Source of the DNA: Brienomyrus brachyistius
Taxonomy: Eukaryota > Chordata > Actinopteri > Osteoglossiformes > Mormyridae
NCBI RefSeq assembly: GCF_023856365.1
Contig: NC_064554.1
Coordinates: 8,175,001 to 8,239,000, forward strand
Reading direction: 5' to 3'
Length of the DNA stretch: 64,000 nt
Position 1 is the stretch's first letter. Each line of letters starts with the position of its first letter. The notes below the pieces were generated by a model that saw nothing but the letters and a program-made list of their open reading frames with translations, did no database searches and was not told where the DNA came from. Made by a program: the position numbers and the translations under genes. Of this stretch, positions 1 through 12,365 are shown in pieces.

Positions 1-3000
1 TGGATGTCGGACGTAACACGGGAAGCTGTCGGGGAGCCTTGCTTGTCCACTGAGTGCTTCTGTTGTCTTCCATTTGCTTTTTCCTTAAAGTAGGGAAGCA
101 TCCCTGTTGTCAAATACACCTGCAACTGGTGAATAACAGTGCATGACAAGAGCATGCCCCCATCCCCACACTTTAGCCCCATTTGCACCAGGATGTCAGC
201 TAAGCTAAGCCAAACCTCGATAGCCTTAATGTGTTTCAGGAGCATTTATGTGCCACAATGTACATGTAGGAGATCCGTCAGCAGCTCTTGACTCGGATCA
301 CGTCACGTCCGAGAAGGCAGTAATAGGAAATGTCTCATGGTTCACCTCCTGGAAGGTTGATGTCTTATAAACCATATAATTAAACTCAGTACATTTGGGG
401 ATAAATATGATCCATCTGTGGTTTACCTCAGGGAGCCAGATTTCTGGTGATTAAAGGTCAGCTGTTCCATCACAGTGATTGCCGGCCAATGGGCTGATGA
501 GCTGCCTACAGCAGGCGATGTTTTGTATTTCGCTGTGATCCTAAGCGGGAAACTGCAGAGCAGCGAATTGCAAATACTGACGGTCTGTTTCATGGCGACA
601 GCTTCTGCTCTCTGGCTTGGGGGAGTGATGGCAATGTAACCCCCCCCCCTCCCCAGGAAGGCTGGGTGGTCACAGGTTCAATAGCAAGTACTTCTTCTGA
701 AGAACACCTGGCAGTGGCAGGTGCTGAGTTCTAGCAAAGGAAATGCTGCTTTTGAAGGGCTTCAAACTACGTCTGTCTCCAATGGCTTTGGACAGGGTGG
801 GATTCTGTGTGTACACATTCATAGTATCCTGCACCACCATCATGCAGCCTACAGATAAGTGTAGCATATATTTATGCCGATATGCTGGTGTGTTAATATG
901 TCTCCAGTAATTCCCATTATCTTTCGCATCTTGTATGCTAGTAGAGCCAGTTCTGTCCAGTATCCTTAAGCAATTAACTGGAAACAAGAGGAAATAAATA
1001 ATGGGAAGAAGTTGGCGGCAAGATTTGCTTACAAGTCACTGTGTTCATATGATGGTTTCACGACAGCATCGGGTTGGGTTCTGCCTGGAATAAATTCACC
1101 TTGTAGGTGCAATGTGAGCTGACTTTATGTCCTCGTACAGAATGTGGCCATTACCATTAGCAATAGACCACTATGCACCGTGTACCAGTGACCTGCAGCA
1201 GTGCCAGTGACCTGCAGCAGTGCCAGTGACATTCCACACTGTGCTCTGGGTTGGTTCTGATTTGACATAAACAGCTCCTGGGTTTCCTCCATATTATCCC
1301 TGTTTCTCCTTGTTCTCTCTCTAATGGTTCCCTTTAGCTTTCTTTCTCTTTGCAGTACGCCTTTCTTGAACCATCCGTGGATGAGGTGAATATCATGTTT
1401 TAATGACCATCAATCTTCGATCAATATCATTGTAATTGACACTTTGAAGGTCTTGCCGATGAGCCATTTCTGAATGAAAATGAATATGTGAGTCACTGTG
1501 AAATAGTTTGATCATTGTATTTATCTTTCTACGGTGAAGGTAAAAAAAGAATTGGTTCCTTTTTTTTTATTTTAGACCCACTTCATAATGTTCTGTTCGG
1601 TGATGTGGCAATAGATATAGAAAGAAAGGACGCTTCTGTATTTTGCCCTGAAAATCACCCTCCAATTGCAGCATCAATGGCTGAGAGCAGTAGAATATTC
1701 AATAAGTTCAAAATCACAGGTTTTTATAATTGGTGGTTAGACATCTGGGTGCTCAGCTATAACCATGAGTACTCCTTAGAGACAGGGCTTGCTACGGAAT
1801 ACAATCCAGGCTTTGTTCAAATAACCCTCACAGCATGGTAATGACTATTTACTGATGCAACAGGATAGAAAAGGTAAAATGGTCATAGAGCCTAATTATT
1901 CTCAAAATCTGTTGATACAACTTTTAGCAGAATTTTACGCTTTGCTTGTATGCTGGGGTTAGACAATTAGACTGTGTTAAAAACATAATTGTTTTAGCCT
2001 GAGGTATAGACCTGGTGGCAGTATGACCTGAGAGTAAGGACTCTGACTCAGAGGTCGTGGGTCTTGTGCAAAGGCAGATGGGTGTCTTGGTTCACCACCT
2101 AGGGTGTTAAAGAGCAAGAAAAAGGAAAAGGGCCCAGGACAGAGTCTGGAAGCAAAAGTGAGAGAAAAACACTTTACATGGTCAAGCTGTCTTTCCTGGA
2201 CCATTATAGGAGGTATCAGGAAGGTTCTGCACAGCTTAGAGCTGCATGCTTGAGGATCTCTGCACGTCTGTTGTTGGTGTATCCACGTGGAGCTGTGACA
2301 TCACTTCTCCATGCATTGCACTGTCTGCTAAAACCACCCGGACTTACAGAACTTATTTACCAGGACCCACCTCTAATTCTACTGGCTGGACTGCTGCAAG
2401 CATTCAGATGTTTCAGTCAAGAATGTCAAGATGCTCCACATTCAAATATAAATCTGTGAATTTGACTTTAAGGCATCACACAGCTGGATATCAGTCCAGA
2501 CCAGCACATTTCTAAGGTTTTGCGGCATTGCAGTGGGCAAACATACAACAGTCATTTCATGAATATTTAAAATGAAACTAATGCTGTTTAGGATAAAATA
2601 CCTAAATTCCTAAAAAAAAGACTGTCTGTTCCTGTCTTATATGCCATGACACTCATTTGAATAAAATTCGGAACTACAAATATCTCTGAGATACATTGTG
2701 ATGTACCTGTTCATTTTATTCTCCTCATTCTCCCTAGCCGGCTGCTGATTCTGAAATGCAGTTAGCACACTAGTGCTCTCCCTCCACAAACCCTACTACC
2801 TATGCCAGGTGCAAGCATGCTAATTTAGCAGTTTAGTATTTTAAAAGCCTACTGGGTGCACATGTATCCACTCAGAACAAGGTTCAGACACATGGGCCAC
2901 ATGCTTGTACATAAAGAACGGCCTTTGAGCTTAGCAGCAGGCAATTTCTATCTAACAACTGCTTTCTGATCTTAGCAACGGATTATTTTTGAATTAAAGA

Positions 3001-4362
3001 TGACTTAGGTCATGTATAGCCGAAACGTTTCTTAGTAGTAGGCCTCGGCGAGATCTCATTTTTCATACCATCCAGACATTACACCACGTTATTGTTGATT
3101 ATAATTTAAAAAAACTTCTCTTCCAGATGTTGGTGATGTGACAATGCTGAACTTCTGAATTTACAAGAATGGCGAAAACACTATTACTGAAATGGGCAAT
3201 GCTTGCGAAACACTGCGTCATAATAGGCCAATTTTTTTAACTGGCTAGAAGGCTGAACTTAAAGTCCAATGGAAGAAAAAAAAAACTCCCCAGACAAGGC
3301 GTTCTCTTTGCATTACATACTATTGGTTAAGGAACAAGAGGCAAACCCAGGAGGTACCAAGGATGTTCCTGCAGGCATGTTTGCACACGCCAGATTGCTA
3401 GGAGTACTGGCTGTAGGGTGGCACCTAGAACACGTAAACTGCATCTCAGTCCAGTCACAGTCGGGATGTAAAAAAAAAAAAATGTACTTGCTGGGAGTTG
3501 CATTTTTTCGGGGGAGAAGCTAAGCATGTGACGTTTGGCACTGTGCCGTGCTGCAGTGCTTGATTCGGTTTCCCGGCTCCCCTGACAGCCGCCTGAGGCT
3601 GCTGAAGGCCGTGAGGACGCCTCATAGCCAGGAAGCTATCGCTGGGTGCTGGCTGTGCAGTCTGAGTGGAAGCTGTAACAGCCCTGGCTGGCAGGTTTCA
3701 CTCGGAAAAATGCCGTCTGCGTTAAGGGGCCAGAATCTGTTTTTTTTTAAAATGCCAGCGTACCCCTTGGGGAGTGAAAACCTGCACGCTGCGTCCGTAC
3801 TGGCTTGCGGATGCGGTGTCACAGGGCTGCTGTCACGAGCCTTTGTGTGGATAAGGAACAAAAGGAAAAAAAATACAAAAATTGAGGGTCGCTTCAGGTT
3901 TGTGACAAAGTAAGGTGCATCACGGCGAGGACAACAGAAATGCGGAGGCTCGCACAGGTGGCCCAGATGCTACTCAATGTTATATGATTACTGCAAAAAA
4001 ACAAAACTGCATTTGCTTATGATTGAACGCTCCACTGATGAAAAATATAAAATTTTACCCCGACCTCAAATACATTTATACAGACATATACAGTATTCTG
4101 CTGTCTCTGAGTTGCCGTAACAGATTGATTGTGTGCCCTGCGATAGACTGTAGACTTCAGGTTAACTTGAAATTTGTGCCAGATAAACAGTTATTTATAT
4201 TTGCTGAATGGAGATAAACAGTATAACAATCTTTTAAAAGATACACCCAATGAAAATGGATTTTATTTCATTGCATACCATCTGATGAACACAACATGCA
4301 TAGTGCCTGGAAGGGGAAATATTTCTCTATTGTGTCCAGGGGTGTAGATAGGAATTTTGGGC
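1..4362. other. non-coding stretch, no gene recognised
   Basis: No frame here has a recognisable domain, codon pattern or splice-bounded exon. The open frames are short and overlap on both strands. A 19-bp unit (CCAGTGACCTGCAGCAGTG) is repeated about 2.5 times at 1184-1230. The stretch at about 1985-2110 has a weak tRNA-like look (GTAAGGACTCTGACTCAG, then GGTCGTGGGTC) and could be an old SINE head, but this is not secure. Confidence 0.5.
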
Positions 4363-4742
4363 CTACTGACAAAATGTCACCTTATTGGCACTTTCTTTTT
4401 GGTAAACTTGCTCAAATCCAGTCGGACTGGATGGAGATTGTTTGTTGACAGTAACGTCCAAGTCTTGCCACAGATTCTCCATAGGATTGAGCTCTGGGCT
4501 TTTACTGGGCCATTTTAAGACATTAACATTGCTTGCCTTAAGCCACTTTAGTGCATCTCCAACTGAATGCTCCATCCATCTTGCCCACAGTCCTCACCAG
4601 TTTCCCATCCCCGCAGCAGGCCGCCATCTCCATGTTTCGCTATGGGGATGGAGCGCTTTGGGTGATGTGCAGTGTTTTCTTCTCACCACATACAGCGTTT
4701 TTTCCCCAGAGCAAAAAAGTTTGATTTTGGTCCCATCTGAGT
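4363..4742 (-). pseudogene. Tc1/mariner-type transposase remnant (C-terminal half)
   Basis: Read on the minus strand, this encodes decayed pieces of a Tc1-like DDE transposase. Near 4720-4742 there is a D-G-T-K-I-K-L-F segment, followed by an H-S-E-T-W-R-W region in place of the usual H-G-G-G-S stretch. The 70-residue open part at 4363-4575 contains VLKWPSKSPELNPMENLW, the hallmark block holding the end of the catalytic triad region. Stops and frame changes separate the blocks, and the central segment with the second catalytic Asp is missing. Tc1 transposases are about 340 residues, so well over half is lost. It is a fossil insertion with no sign of host use. The family assignment is firm; the subfamily is not assigned. 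Confidence 0.8.
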
Positions 4743-5343
4743 AGTGTTCTCCCCCGTGGCTTTTGAAAAACTCCCATTGGGATATTTCATGGTTTGCTTA
4801 CAAACAGAAACCTTGCACAGAGTCCAATGCATTTTATTATATCATATAACTCACAATACTAGACAAAATTCCATGAATCAATGAGGATGATTTTGTGGTC
4901 CTCTCACTTCTCCCAAGCCGGGAGAAAAGATAAATACTGGGAAATATCCTGATCGTTTCAAGGTGTATTTCAGAATGTCAGTGATCCGGTTTGACATGCT
5001 GCTAATATAACATGGATAACAAATATTTCCACTTGCCACTGTGTCAGAGGTGTAGATATGTGTGTGCATTTTGGTTTAGTTTTCTGTAACGTTAAAATAT
5101 TTGGACGGTTGCCTTTAAGAAAACAATGCACCTTACAGTACGTTCTCCGCAGTTTGGAACTGCCCGCGCAAGCAGTAGGTCCTGGTTATAATTGTGTCTA
5201 TACTTTTAGAAAATTGTTTCATTTTGTTAGGTTGAAGAAACTGTTATTAATCATTTGTTATCATTTCTGTATAATCAGCAATGAGTGTAAATATGTATAT
5301 ACATTATTTTGTTTTACTCTAGCCTCATACTTTAGATTATATT

Positions 5344-5600
5344 AATAATAGCATTCAGCTTGCACGTACCCTGAGTATGTGCTCAACAGCTGCCCACCTA
5401 AGCAAAACCAGAACTTTCTCTTCTTGCTCTCACCTGACCCCCGCGCCTCCCACTGACTATAAATAAAGGAGCCAAGGGGAACCACCCTTTGTAGCACATT
5501 CTGCTGAGAGTGTGGGTACCCTTGCGCAAGTAAAACTTTAAAGTGTGTTGTCTCGTAATTCATAGTGGGTGCAGAGTTGGGCTGGAAAACCTGGCGCTTT
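5344..5600 (+). mobile_element. possible LTR-like promoter sequence
   Basis: A good TATA element (CTATAAATAAAGG, 5457-5469) sits downstream of a CT-rich stretch. It is followed by a short GC-balanced leader and then a GTAAAACTTTAAAG segment. The segment TGGCGCTTTCTCCAACA occurs twice (about 5592 and 5632). The layout resembles the U3-R part of a retroviral or retrotransposon LTR, but no TG...CA ends, target duplication or coding region could be tied to it. An ordinary host promoter or chance are alternatives. Confidence 0.3.
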
Positions 5601-5838
5601 CTCCAACATATATGATTTGGAGTGTAAAGCTTTGGCGCTTTCTCCAACACATTTCATTGACATTTTTGTTATATTAAAATATATCTACCTGGATGAGGTT
5701 AAATATGGACAAAGCTTTATGAGGTTGAACAACTGTATATCGATTTTATCTGTTCTGTGAACCCCGACACATAAGCTATGTTGCTAGAGAAGTAGCCACC
5801 AAGTTGTGTGTGTGGTAAAGCCAGTGTTTTTGTTTTTC

Positions 5839-5977
5839 CAGAACAGTGCTGTGATTGCAGTGTTCATCTTTTATCAGGTACATATTTACACTGTAATTGA
5901 TGTTGTTATACTTGCTCAGTTTGGAACTGCCCACGCGAGCGAACAGTGCTGTCACTGCATTGTTCATCTTTTATCAG
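5839..5977 (+). repeat. spaced direct repeat, about 37 bp, two copies
   Basis: The segment GAACAGTGCTGTGATTGCAG with the following TGTTCATCTTTTATCAG appears at about 5840 and again, slightly changed, at about 5941, 101 bp later. The flank CAGTTTGGAACTGCCC next to the second copy also occurs at about 5151, where it is followed by similar GCGCAAGC sequence. This looks like a local duplication. Confidence 0.7.
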
Positions 5978-6298
5978 AATAATCCAGCTCGACTGGGAAT
6001 CACAATTGGCAGATTCACAGACACACATAGACACACATCCTGAGTTTAATGGACAATCCACACTGTGCCATCGGCAAAGTGAGCTTTAGTGATCAACATT
6101 CAGGGCACAACCTCAAAATGTTGTAATAGTGGTCAATAGCTTATGAGAGACTGAAAATCAAACGTTTAAAAAATTTACATAACAGGCGAAAGTTTTGGAG
6201 TCTGTGTGTAAATGTGATTGACACAACATGAGGTTGTATTTATCTGTAAAAGCGTGACAATTGCAGCCAAAAACTACTTGCTGTGGAATGGCCTTTAT

Positions 6299-6381
6299 GT
6301 CATGTTTACGTCATGTTCATGTTATGTTTACATCATGTTTACTTCATGTTTACGTCATGTTTACGTCATGTTTACGTCATG
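6299..6381 (+). repeat. 11-bp tandem repeat (CATGTTTACGT)
   Basis: About seven imperfect copies of CATGTTTACGT lie end to end, with ATCATG and TTCATG variants. Eleven is not a multiple of three, so the long frame running across it is fortuitous. It is a short minisatellite with no apparent function. Confidence 0.85.
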
Positions 6382-7043
6382 CATTCTAGATATTGTAAGT
6401 TTTGTCTTCAACTCAAGTCTTGTTTACTTCATTTTATATGGTTTTGATACTGTTATTACATATAAGGCAATATATTGTCTTTTTATGAACTTAGCTGCAC
6501 AGTATCGAAATGTTTATATTGAATGTAAAAAGCTCATAGACTATTTGATTTGGTTTTTTCTGCAAGGTTTGGCAACAAACTGTGTTAATCATGCAAATAT
6601 CAAAGAAATGCCCACTGCAGTAAATCCTGAAACCGCTGACAATACAAATCATTCTTGCCAGTAAAAATACTGCATAAGGCCTTGTCTCACAACAAATGGT
6701 TGTTCTCACTCAGCTGTTGGAATGTTGGGTGTGTTAACTTTTGCAGGCTCCACAGTGTCGTGCGACCAAGCACCCAGAAAGCCATCTCCTTGCAATGCAC
6801 ACAGATTGTGCGAGACACAGCAGCTGCTGACAATCGTGGAGACCTTCAACTTCCGATTTCTTCAATAGACACCTCCATCTCCCCAAAGGCACATTCTACT
6901 GTCGTTTGCACATGACTCCATCTGTAGTTGAAGTGCCTCTCTTCTCTGTTGGCATTTTTTACTTTTCTGGGTCTGTGCTGCAGGCATTTCCCAGTAAGTA
7001 GTCATCGTTGTTTATATATTTTTTATCTGTAGACGGTAACCTT

Positions 7044-7384
7044 GCATCCATCCATTTTCTGAAATCTCTTGTCCTATTCAGGGTCATGGGGGTTCTGAAA
7101 ACTACGGGTGGAAGGCAGGGAACAACCCAGGATGGGGGGGTAACCCATTGCAGGGCACACTCACACACCATCCACTCACACATGCATACCTACAGTATGA
7201 GGAATTTGTTAACTTCAATTAACCTCAACATGTTTTTGGACTGTGAGGGGAATCTAGAGCACCTGGAGGAAACCCCACGACGACACTGCAGACTCCACAC
7301 ATACAGTAAGGAACCATGGCAGAGACTGAAACCCCGGTCCCAGAGGTGTGAGGCAACAGTAATGACCACTGCACTACCGCCCCT
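7044..7384 (-). mobile_element. tRNA-derived SINE-like element, near full length
   Basis: On the minus strand the element starts at 7384 with GGGCGGTAGTGCAGTGG, a tRNA-like A-box region. The B box is eroded: CCCCGGTCCC is all that survives of the region on the plus strand. Its body contains the minus-strand counterpart of TGTTTTTGGACTGTGAGGGG and of GGCAGGGAACAACCCAGGATG. It ends in a GGAT-type tail (plus strand CATCCATCCATTTTCT at 7044). A much better preserved copy is at 19882-20223. Confidence 0.7.
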
Positions 7385-7849
7385 AGATGGTAACCAGTGG
7401 TCACTAAATGTTTTGAAGGGCAGAAAATATTATTTGTTAATTACTATAAGTTATTTTATGTTGGTTATTTGTAAAACATAGGGTACCTGTTTTTTGTTCA
7501 ATTTTAAAGAAACTAGAAGAACAAAAGAATTTGTACTTTAGTGTCTTAATTATTGCACACACTATTCAGAAAATAGTTGGAATTTCCCCAAACATGTTCC
7601 TTTTTAACCATTCACTTTTGATGCGAATGAAAGTTTTGGATCTAGCGATATCATCATATCTGTTCAACAGTGAAATTAATCCTGAAAAACACTAATTATC
7701 TTGTAACTGTGCATGCACTGTAGAACTGATATTTATCTGCAAACAAAACATTTAATTTGAAGAATAATATGTAGGTTAACTTCTGAATCGTAAACTAAAA
7801 TATTTTTTAAAATGTCTGAAAAATGGGAAAAGGTTGCCACTTGATGCCA

Positions 7850-7968
7850 GGTAAAGTAAGGCAGCGTTTTGGAGTAAAGTAAGGTAGCGTTTTGGAGTAA
7901 AGTAAGGTAGCGTTTTGGAGTAAAGTAAGGTAGTGTTTTGGAGTAAAGTAAGGTAGTGTTTTGGAGTA
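7850..7968 (+). repeat. 23-bp minisatellite, five copies
   Basis: Five near-perfect copies of a 23-bp unit beginning GGTAGCGTTTTGGAG have starts spaced exactly 23 bp apart (7860, 7883, 7906 and on). Only a C/T change (AGCG versus AGTG) separates the first and last copies, which suggests a young expansion. It lies 0.6 kb before the large 21-bp array but is unrelated to it in sequence. Confidence 0.92.
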
Positions 7969-8551
7969 CTCTTGCATCATGGACACTGCCAGCCCAACTC
8001 ACATTTATGTTTGTAAATCTGTAGAGGAAATATACTTCATTAAAATGCTGACTATGTACTGCAACATGCCTGCATGAGAGAATAACAAATGTTGACAGAT
8101 AGTGATATCTACAGCAGTGGGATTTGAGCGTTGTGGGTATAGACATATTATTCACAAATATAGAAGAATCGCTAGAGCTTGCAATGTAATTGAGTAGCTC
8201 CCTTTGTAGTTGCGATAGTTCTTTGCATAATTGCTAGGAGGAGTAATTCAGATTGAGGATCGATCCACTGCTCCACAACACCAAGGGAAACCCCATCTCT
8301 TTTCAAAGCTATCCGCAATCTCCTGCAGGTTTTTCCCCTTTTGGTAGACATGAATTGGCTTTGAAATGTTCGAATAGTACTGCACTCCTCCCAAACATAA
8401 ATGTACAGATAATTTACCTATTTCAAAAAAGTCAGTGTTCTGAAGTTGGTTGCTAGGTCCCGAACAGCAACCCTCTTTGCTCTTTGTCTAAAAGTGATTG
8501 AAGTTTTCTGCAGAGGATAACCAAAGTGTCACATCACATACGAAAATGTAC

Positions 8552-10600
8552 CTCTCTCAAAGGGCCTATGCACTCCCTCAAAGAATCTATGCACTCTCTG
8601 AAAGGGCCTATGCACTCTCTCAAAGGGCCTATGCACTCCCTCAAAGGATCTATGCACTCTCTCAAAGGATTTATGCACTCTCTCAAAGGGCCTATGCACT
8701 CTCTCAAAGGATCTATGCACTCTCTCAAAGGGCCTATACACTCTCTCAAAGGATCTATGCACTCTCTCAAAGGATCTATGCACTCTCTCAAAGGGCCTAT
8801 GCACTCTCTCAAAGGATCTATGCACTCTCTCAAAGGGCCTATACACTCTCTCAAAGGGCCTATACACTCTCTCAAAGGATCTATGCACTCTCTCAAAGGG
8901 CCTATACACTCTCTCAAAGGATCTATGCACTCTCTCAAAGGATCTATGCACTCTCTCAAAGGGCCTATACACTCTCTCAAAGGATCTTTGCACTATCTCA
9001 AAGGGCCTATACACTCTCTCAAAGGACCTATGCACTCCCTCAAAGGATCTATGCACTCTCTCAAAGGGTCTATACACTCTCTCAAAGGATCTATGCACTC
9101 TCTCAAAGGGCCTATGCACTCTCTCAAAGGATCTATGCACTCTCTCAAAGGGCCTATACACTCTCTCAAAGGGCCTATGCACTCCCTCAAAGGATCTATG
9201 CACTCTCTCAAAGGATCTATGCACTCTCTCAAAGGGCCTATACACTCTCTCAAAGGGCCTATACACTCTCTCAAAGGGCCTATGCACTCCCTCAAAGGAT
9301 CTATGCACTCTCTCAAAGGGCCTATACACTCTCTCAAAGGGCCTATACACTCTCTCAAAGGATCTATGCACTCTCTCAAAGGGCCTATACACTCTCTCAA
9401 AGGGTCTATACACTCTCTCAAAGGATCTATGCACTCTCTCAAAGGGCCTATGCACTCTCTCAAAGGATCTATGCACTCTCTCAAAGGGCCTATACACTCT
9501 CTCAAAGGATCTATGCACTCTCTCAAAGGATCTATGCACTCTCTCAAAGGATCTATGCACTCTCTCAAAGGGCCTATACACTCTCTCAAAGGGCCTATAC
9601 ACTCTCTCAAAGGGCCTATGCACTCCCTCAAAGGATCTATGCACTCTCTCAAAGGGCCTATACACTCTCTCAAAGGGCCTATACACTCTCTCAAAGGATC
9701 TATGCACTCTCTCAAAGGGCCTATACACTCTCTCAAAGGATCTATGCACTCTCTCAAAGGATCTATGCACTCTCTCAAAGGGCCTATACACTCTCTCAAA
9801 GGATCTTTGCACTCTCTCAAAGGGCCTATACACTCTCTCAAAGGGCCTATGCACTCCCTCAAAGGATCTATGCACTCTCTCAAAGGGTCTATACACTCTC
9901 TCAAAGGATCTATGCACTCTCTCAAAGGGCCTATGCACTCTCTCAAAGGATCTATGCACTCTCTCAAAGGGCCTATACACTCTCTCAAAGGATCTATGCA
10001 CTCTCTCAAAGGATCTATGCACTCTCTCAAAGGATCTATGCACTCTCTCAAAGGGCCTATACACTCTCTCAAAGGGCCTGTGCACTCTCTCAAATGGCTT
10101 TTGCACTCTTTCAAAGGATCTATGCACTCCCTCAAAGGGCTTTTGCACTCCCTCAAAGGGCTTTTGCACTCCCTCAAAGGGCCTATACACTCTCTCAAAG
10201 GACCTATACACTCTCTCAAAGGGCCTATGCACTCCCTCAAAGGATCTATGCACTCTCTCAAAGGGTCTATACACTCTCTCAAAGGATCTATGCACTCTCT
10301 CAAAGGGCCTATGCACTCTCTCAAAGGATCTATACACTCTCTCAAAGGGCCTATACACTCTCTCAAAGGATCTATGCACTCTCTCAAAGGATCTATGCAC
10401 TCTCTCAAAGGATCTATGCACTCTCTCAAAGGGCCTATACACTCTCTCAAAGGGCCTGTGCACTCTTTCAAAGGATCTATGCACTCCCTCAAAGGGCTTT
10501 TGCACTCCCTCAAAGGGCTTTTGCACTCCCTCAAAGGGCCTATACACTCTCTCAAAGGACCTATACACTCTCTCAAAGGGCCTATGCACTCCCTCAGAGG
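8552..10600 (+). repeat. 2.05-kb minisatellite, 21-bp unit, about 97 copies
   Basis: About 97 head-to-tail copies of a 21-bp unit with core CAAAGGGCCTATGCACT fill the interval. Variation is almost wholly transitions at fixed places: GGGCC/GGATC/GGGTC/GGACC, TATG/TATA/TTTG/TGTG and CTCT/CCCT/CTTT. Because 21 is a multiple of three and the unit has stops in only one of six frames, long open frames run through it on both strands. Examples are a 722-residue plus frame with heptads such as SQRAYAL, another plus frame with SLKGPMH, and a minus 704-residue frame with ERVHRPF. These are expected by-products of the unit, not evidence of a gene: no splice context, domain or non-repeat coding flank is visible. 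Blocks of units recur at 39-unit (819 bp) and 18-unit (378 bp) offsets, showing segmental amplification inside the array. Confidence 0.95.
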
Positions 10601-11899
10601 TCAAGTGAGCCGTTGCCAGGGGGTTGGGAAGGGATCGAAGCAATCAGGGACGTCAGCACCAGCTGAATTACTTGACTGCCAAATATGAAGATCATCTGAA
10701 GGAATAGTATATGAAACTTGAATTGCAGGTTCAATGGCTTCTCAGGTCATTACACACAGAAAATAAAAATACTATTTGTGCTTCTATAATACAATGGGAG
10801 ATTTTAAATAGGTCTTTTCCGTTGTATATCTTTTTTTATTTGTGTATAACATGTATATTAACAATACTGACTCACTTTTCATTTGACACTCCATAAACCC
10901 CAGTTGCAGCTCTGCTGTTTAAAATAAATAATGCCAGATATCCTATATTTCATGTTTTATTCAGTAATCCTACACAGACGGCCATCAGGGTTAAGTAAAT
11001 TGTCTGCTATTAATACATGAGTCTGTTTCCCATCAGGAAGCCGATATGCAGTCATGCTGACTTCACTTTATCTGTGATGTGAGTCATACATTGAGATGTG
11101 CTGAGAGATGTTGTCTTTACAGCCTATTACTGAAAAAGTACATGATCCTCCCACTGTGTTAATTCCCTTTTTAAAAATTGCTTGACTAGTTAACAAACCA
11201 GCCAAATAATGTATCAGATTTCCCGCTTCCTAATTTAACTTTTTTGTCGTCCCCCCCCCGCCCCCCCGCCCCCCCGCCCCCGAATTTTGTGAATATGATT
11301 TCTCATCTTTATGGGACACATGTACAGACGTTATTGCAGTGAGAGAGAGATCTCATAACCAGCTGTTAATCACATAAATGGTTTACATTGACAGAATGCT
11401 TATCCAGAGAGGGATAAGATCTGATTACATCCATGTGTTTCCTAATTGCCAGTCCACTCTGTTCACCATTATGCTCAGTTCAGTTGTCCTGCCCCTGACT
11501 GGCAGCCAACTCTAATATACTATAATGTCTGGCAGACCAAAGCATTGTGGTGACGGCAAAAGATAAGAAGGTTCTCCTAAACGGGATAAGAACACCCCTT
11601 TATTAAGCCCTTAAAGGGTCTTACACACCAAACAACCACCGGCAACGCTTACAAGTGAAGTGCAGAGTGCTTTCATGGCACAGAGTAGATCACACACACG
11701 GTGAGTAACTAGATCTTTCAAAGGGACACGTTAGCCGCAAGAAGGTCCCTTTAGCCACAAGAAGGTCCCTTTAGCCACAGTCCACAGCTGTGTTTGCCAG
11801 TCCTACATCCAGCTTCCATCTTGCTAGAAGGTCACTGCGTTGGCATTGAGGTGGAGTGTGACCATGAGCACTTCGATGTGCATCCCAGAAGGCACAGCA
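10601..11899. other. non-coding stretch with small repeats
   Basis: No exon or gene was recognised. A C-rich tract, runs of C broken by single G, lies at 11250-11281. A 20-bp unit TTAGCCACAAGAAGGTCCCT is repeated about 2.5 times at 11731-11779. The segment at 11570-11830 has a minus-strand AATAAA and may be the decayed LTR of the gag remnant that follows, but no ends could be defined. Confidence 0.45.
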
Positions 11900-12235
11900 G
11901 CTCCAACCCTATGACGCAGGGGTCACAGATGACAGTGTAGCTTGCCAATCGCTCATACAATGAACGCTCCCAGGGTCTCCCCTTACCATCTCAACCGACT
12001 CCGCAGTTGTGCTCTCATGGCTTCCTCTGACAGCTGTCATGCTGCCACCAGAGCAGTGTAGTCCTTCTGCTCGTTGGGGGACAAGCTGAGGGGGGTGTTT
12101 GGAGCAAGTCTTTCTCCAGCACCAGCAGCACTGCCTTCTCTGCCTCGGTCCAAACGCTGTGCCATGCCACGACGCACACTTGGATGAAGTAGGGCTCCAG
12201 GGGCTAATTCCCATCGTAATCAGGAATCTTCAGGG
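11900..12235 (-). pseudogene. Ty3/gypsy-type gag remnant
   Basis: The minus strand encodes a degraded retrotransposon capsid region. In one frame a KIPDYDGN block is followed by an in-frame TAG (12204-12206), then an aromatic-rich segment and WTEAEKAVLLVL. Further on are QKDYTALVAA and, after more stops, GETLGAFIV. The order and spacing of these blocks fit the gag of fish gypsy retrotransposons. At least three stops interrupt it and no protease or reverse transcriptase follows. It is a dead fragment. The family call rests on motif recognition by eye. Confidence 0.5.
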
Positions 12236-12365
12236 TGGTCTTTGCCCAGATGCCTACTCTTGGTGCTGTATCTTTCCGCGGAACTGGTGCTCCTTCTTCT
12301 GTCTGGCACTAACAGTGCTTCAGGGAAGACACTCCAGATTCATTAAGTCATCCACTTGCTGATTC

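Noticed and set aside
1515..1841. 108-residue plus-strand frame
   Set aside because: No domain, splice context or composition that suggests coding; the length is within chance for this much AT-rich DNA.
8552..10600. CRISPR array
   Set aside because: Units are contiguous with no unique spacers, and the surrounding DNA is vertebrate.
8498..10666. A 722-residue plus-strand open frame, with a 704-residue frame on the opposite strand
   Set aside because: Both are by-products of a 21-bp tandem unit that lacks stops in most frames; no non-repeat coding sequence, domain or splice context supports a protein.
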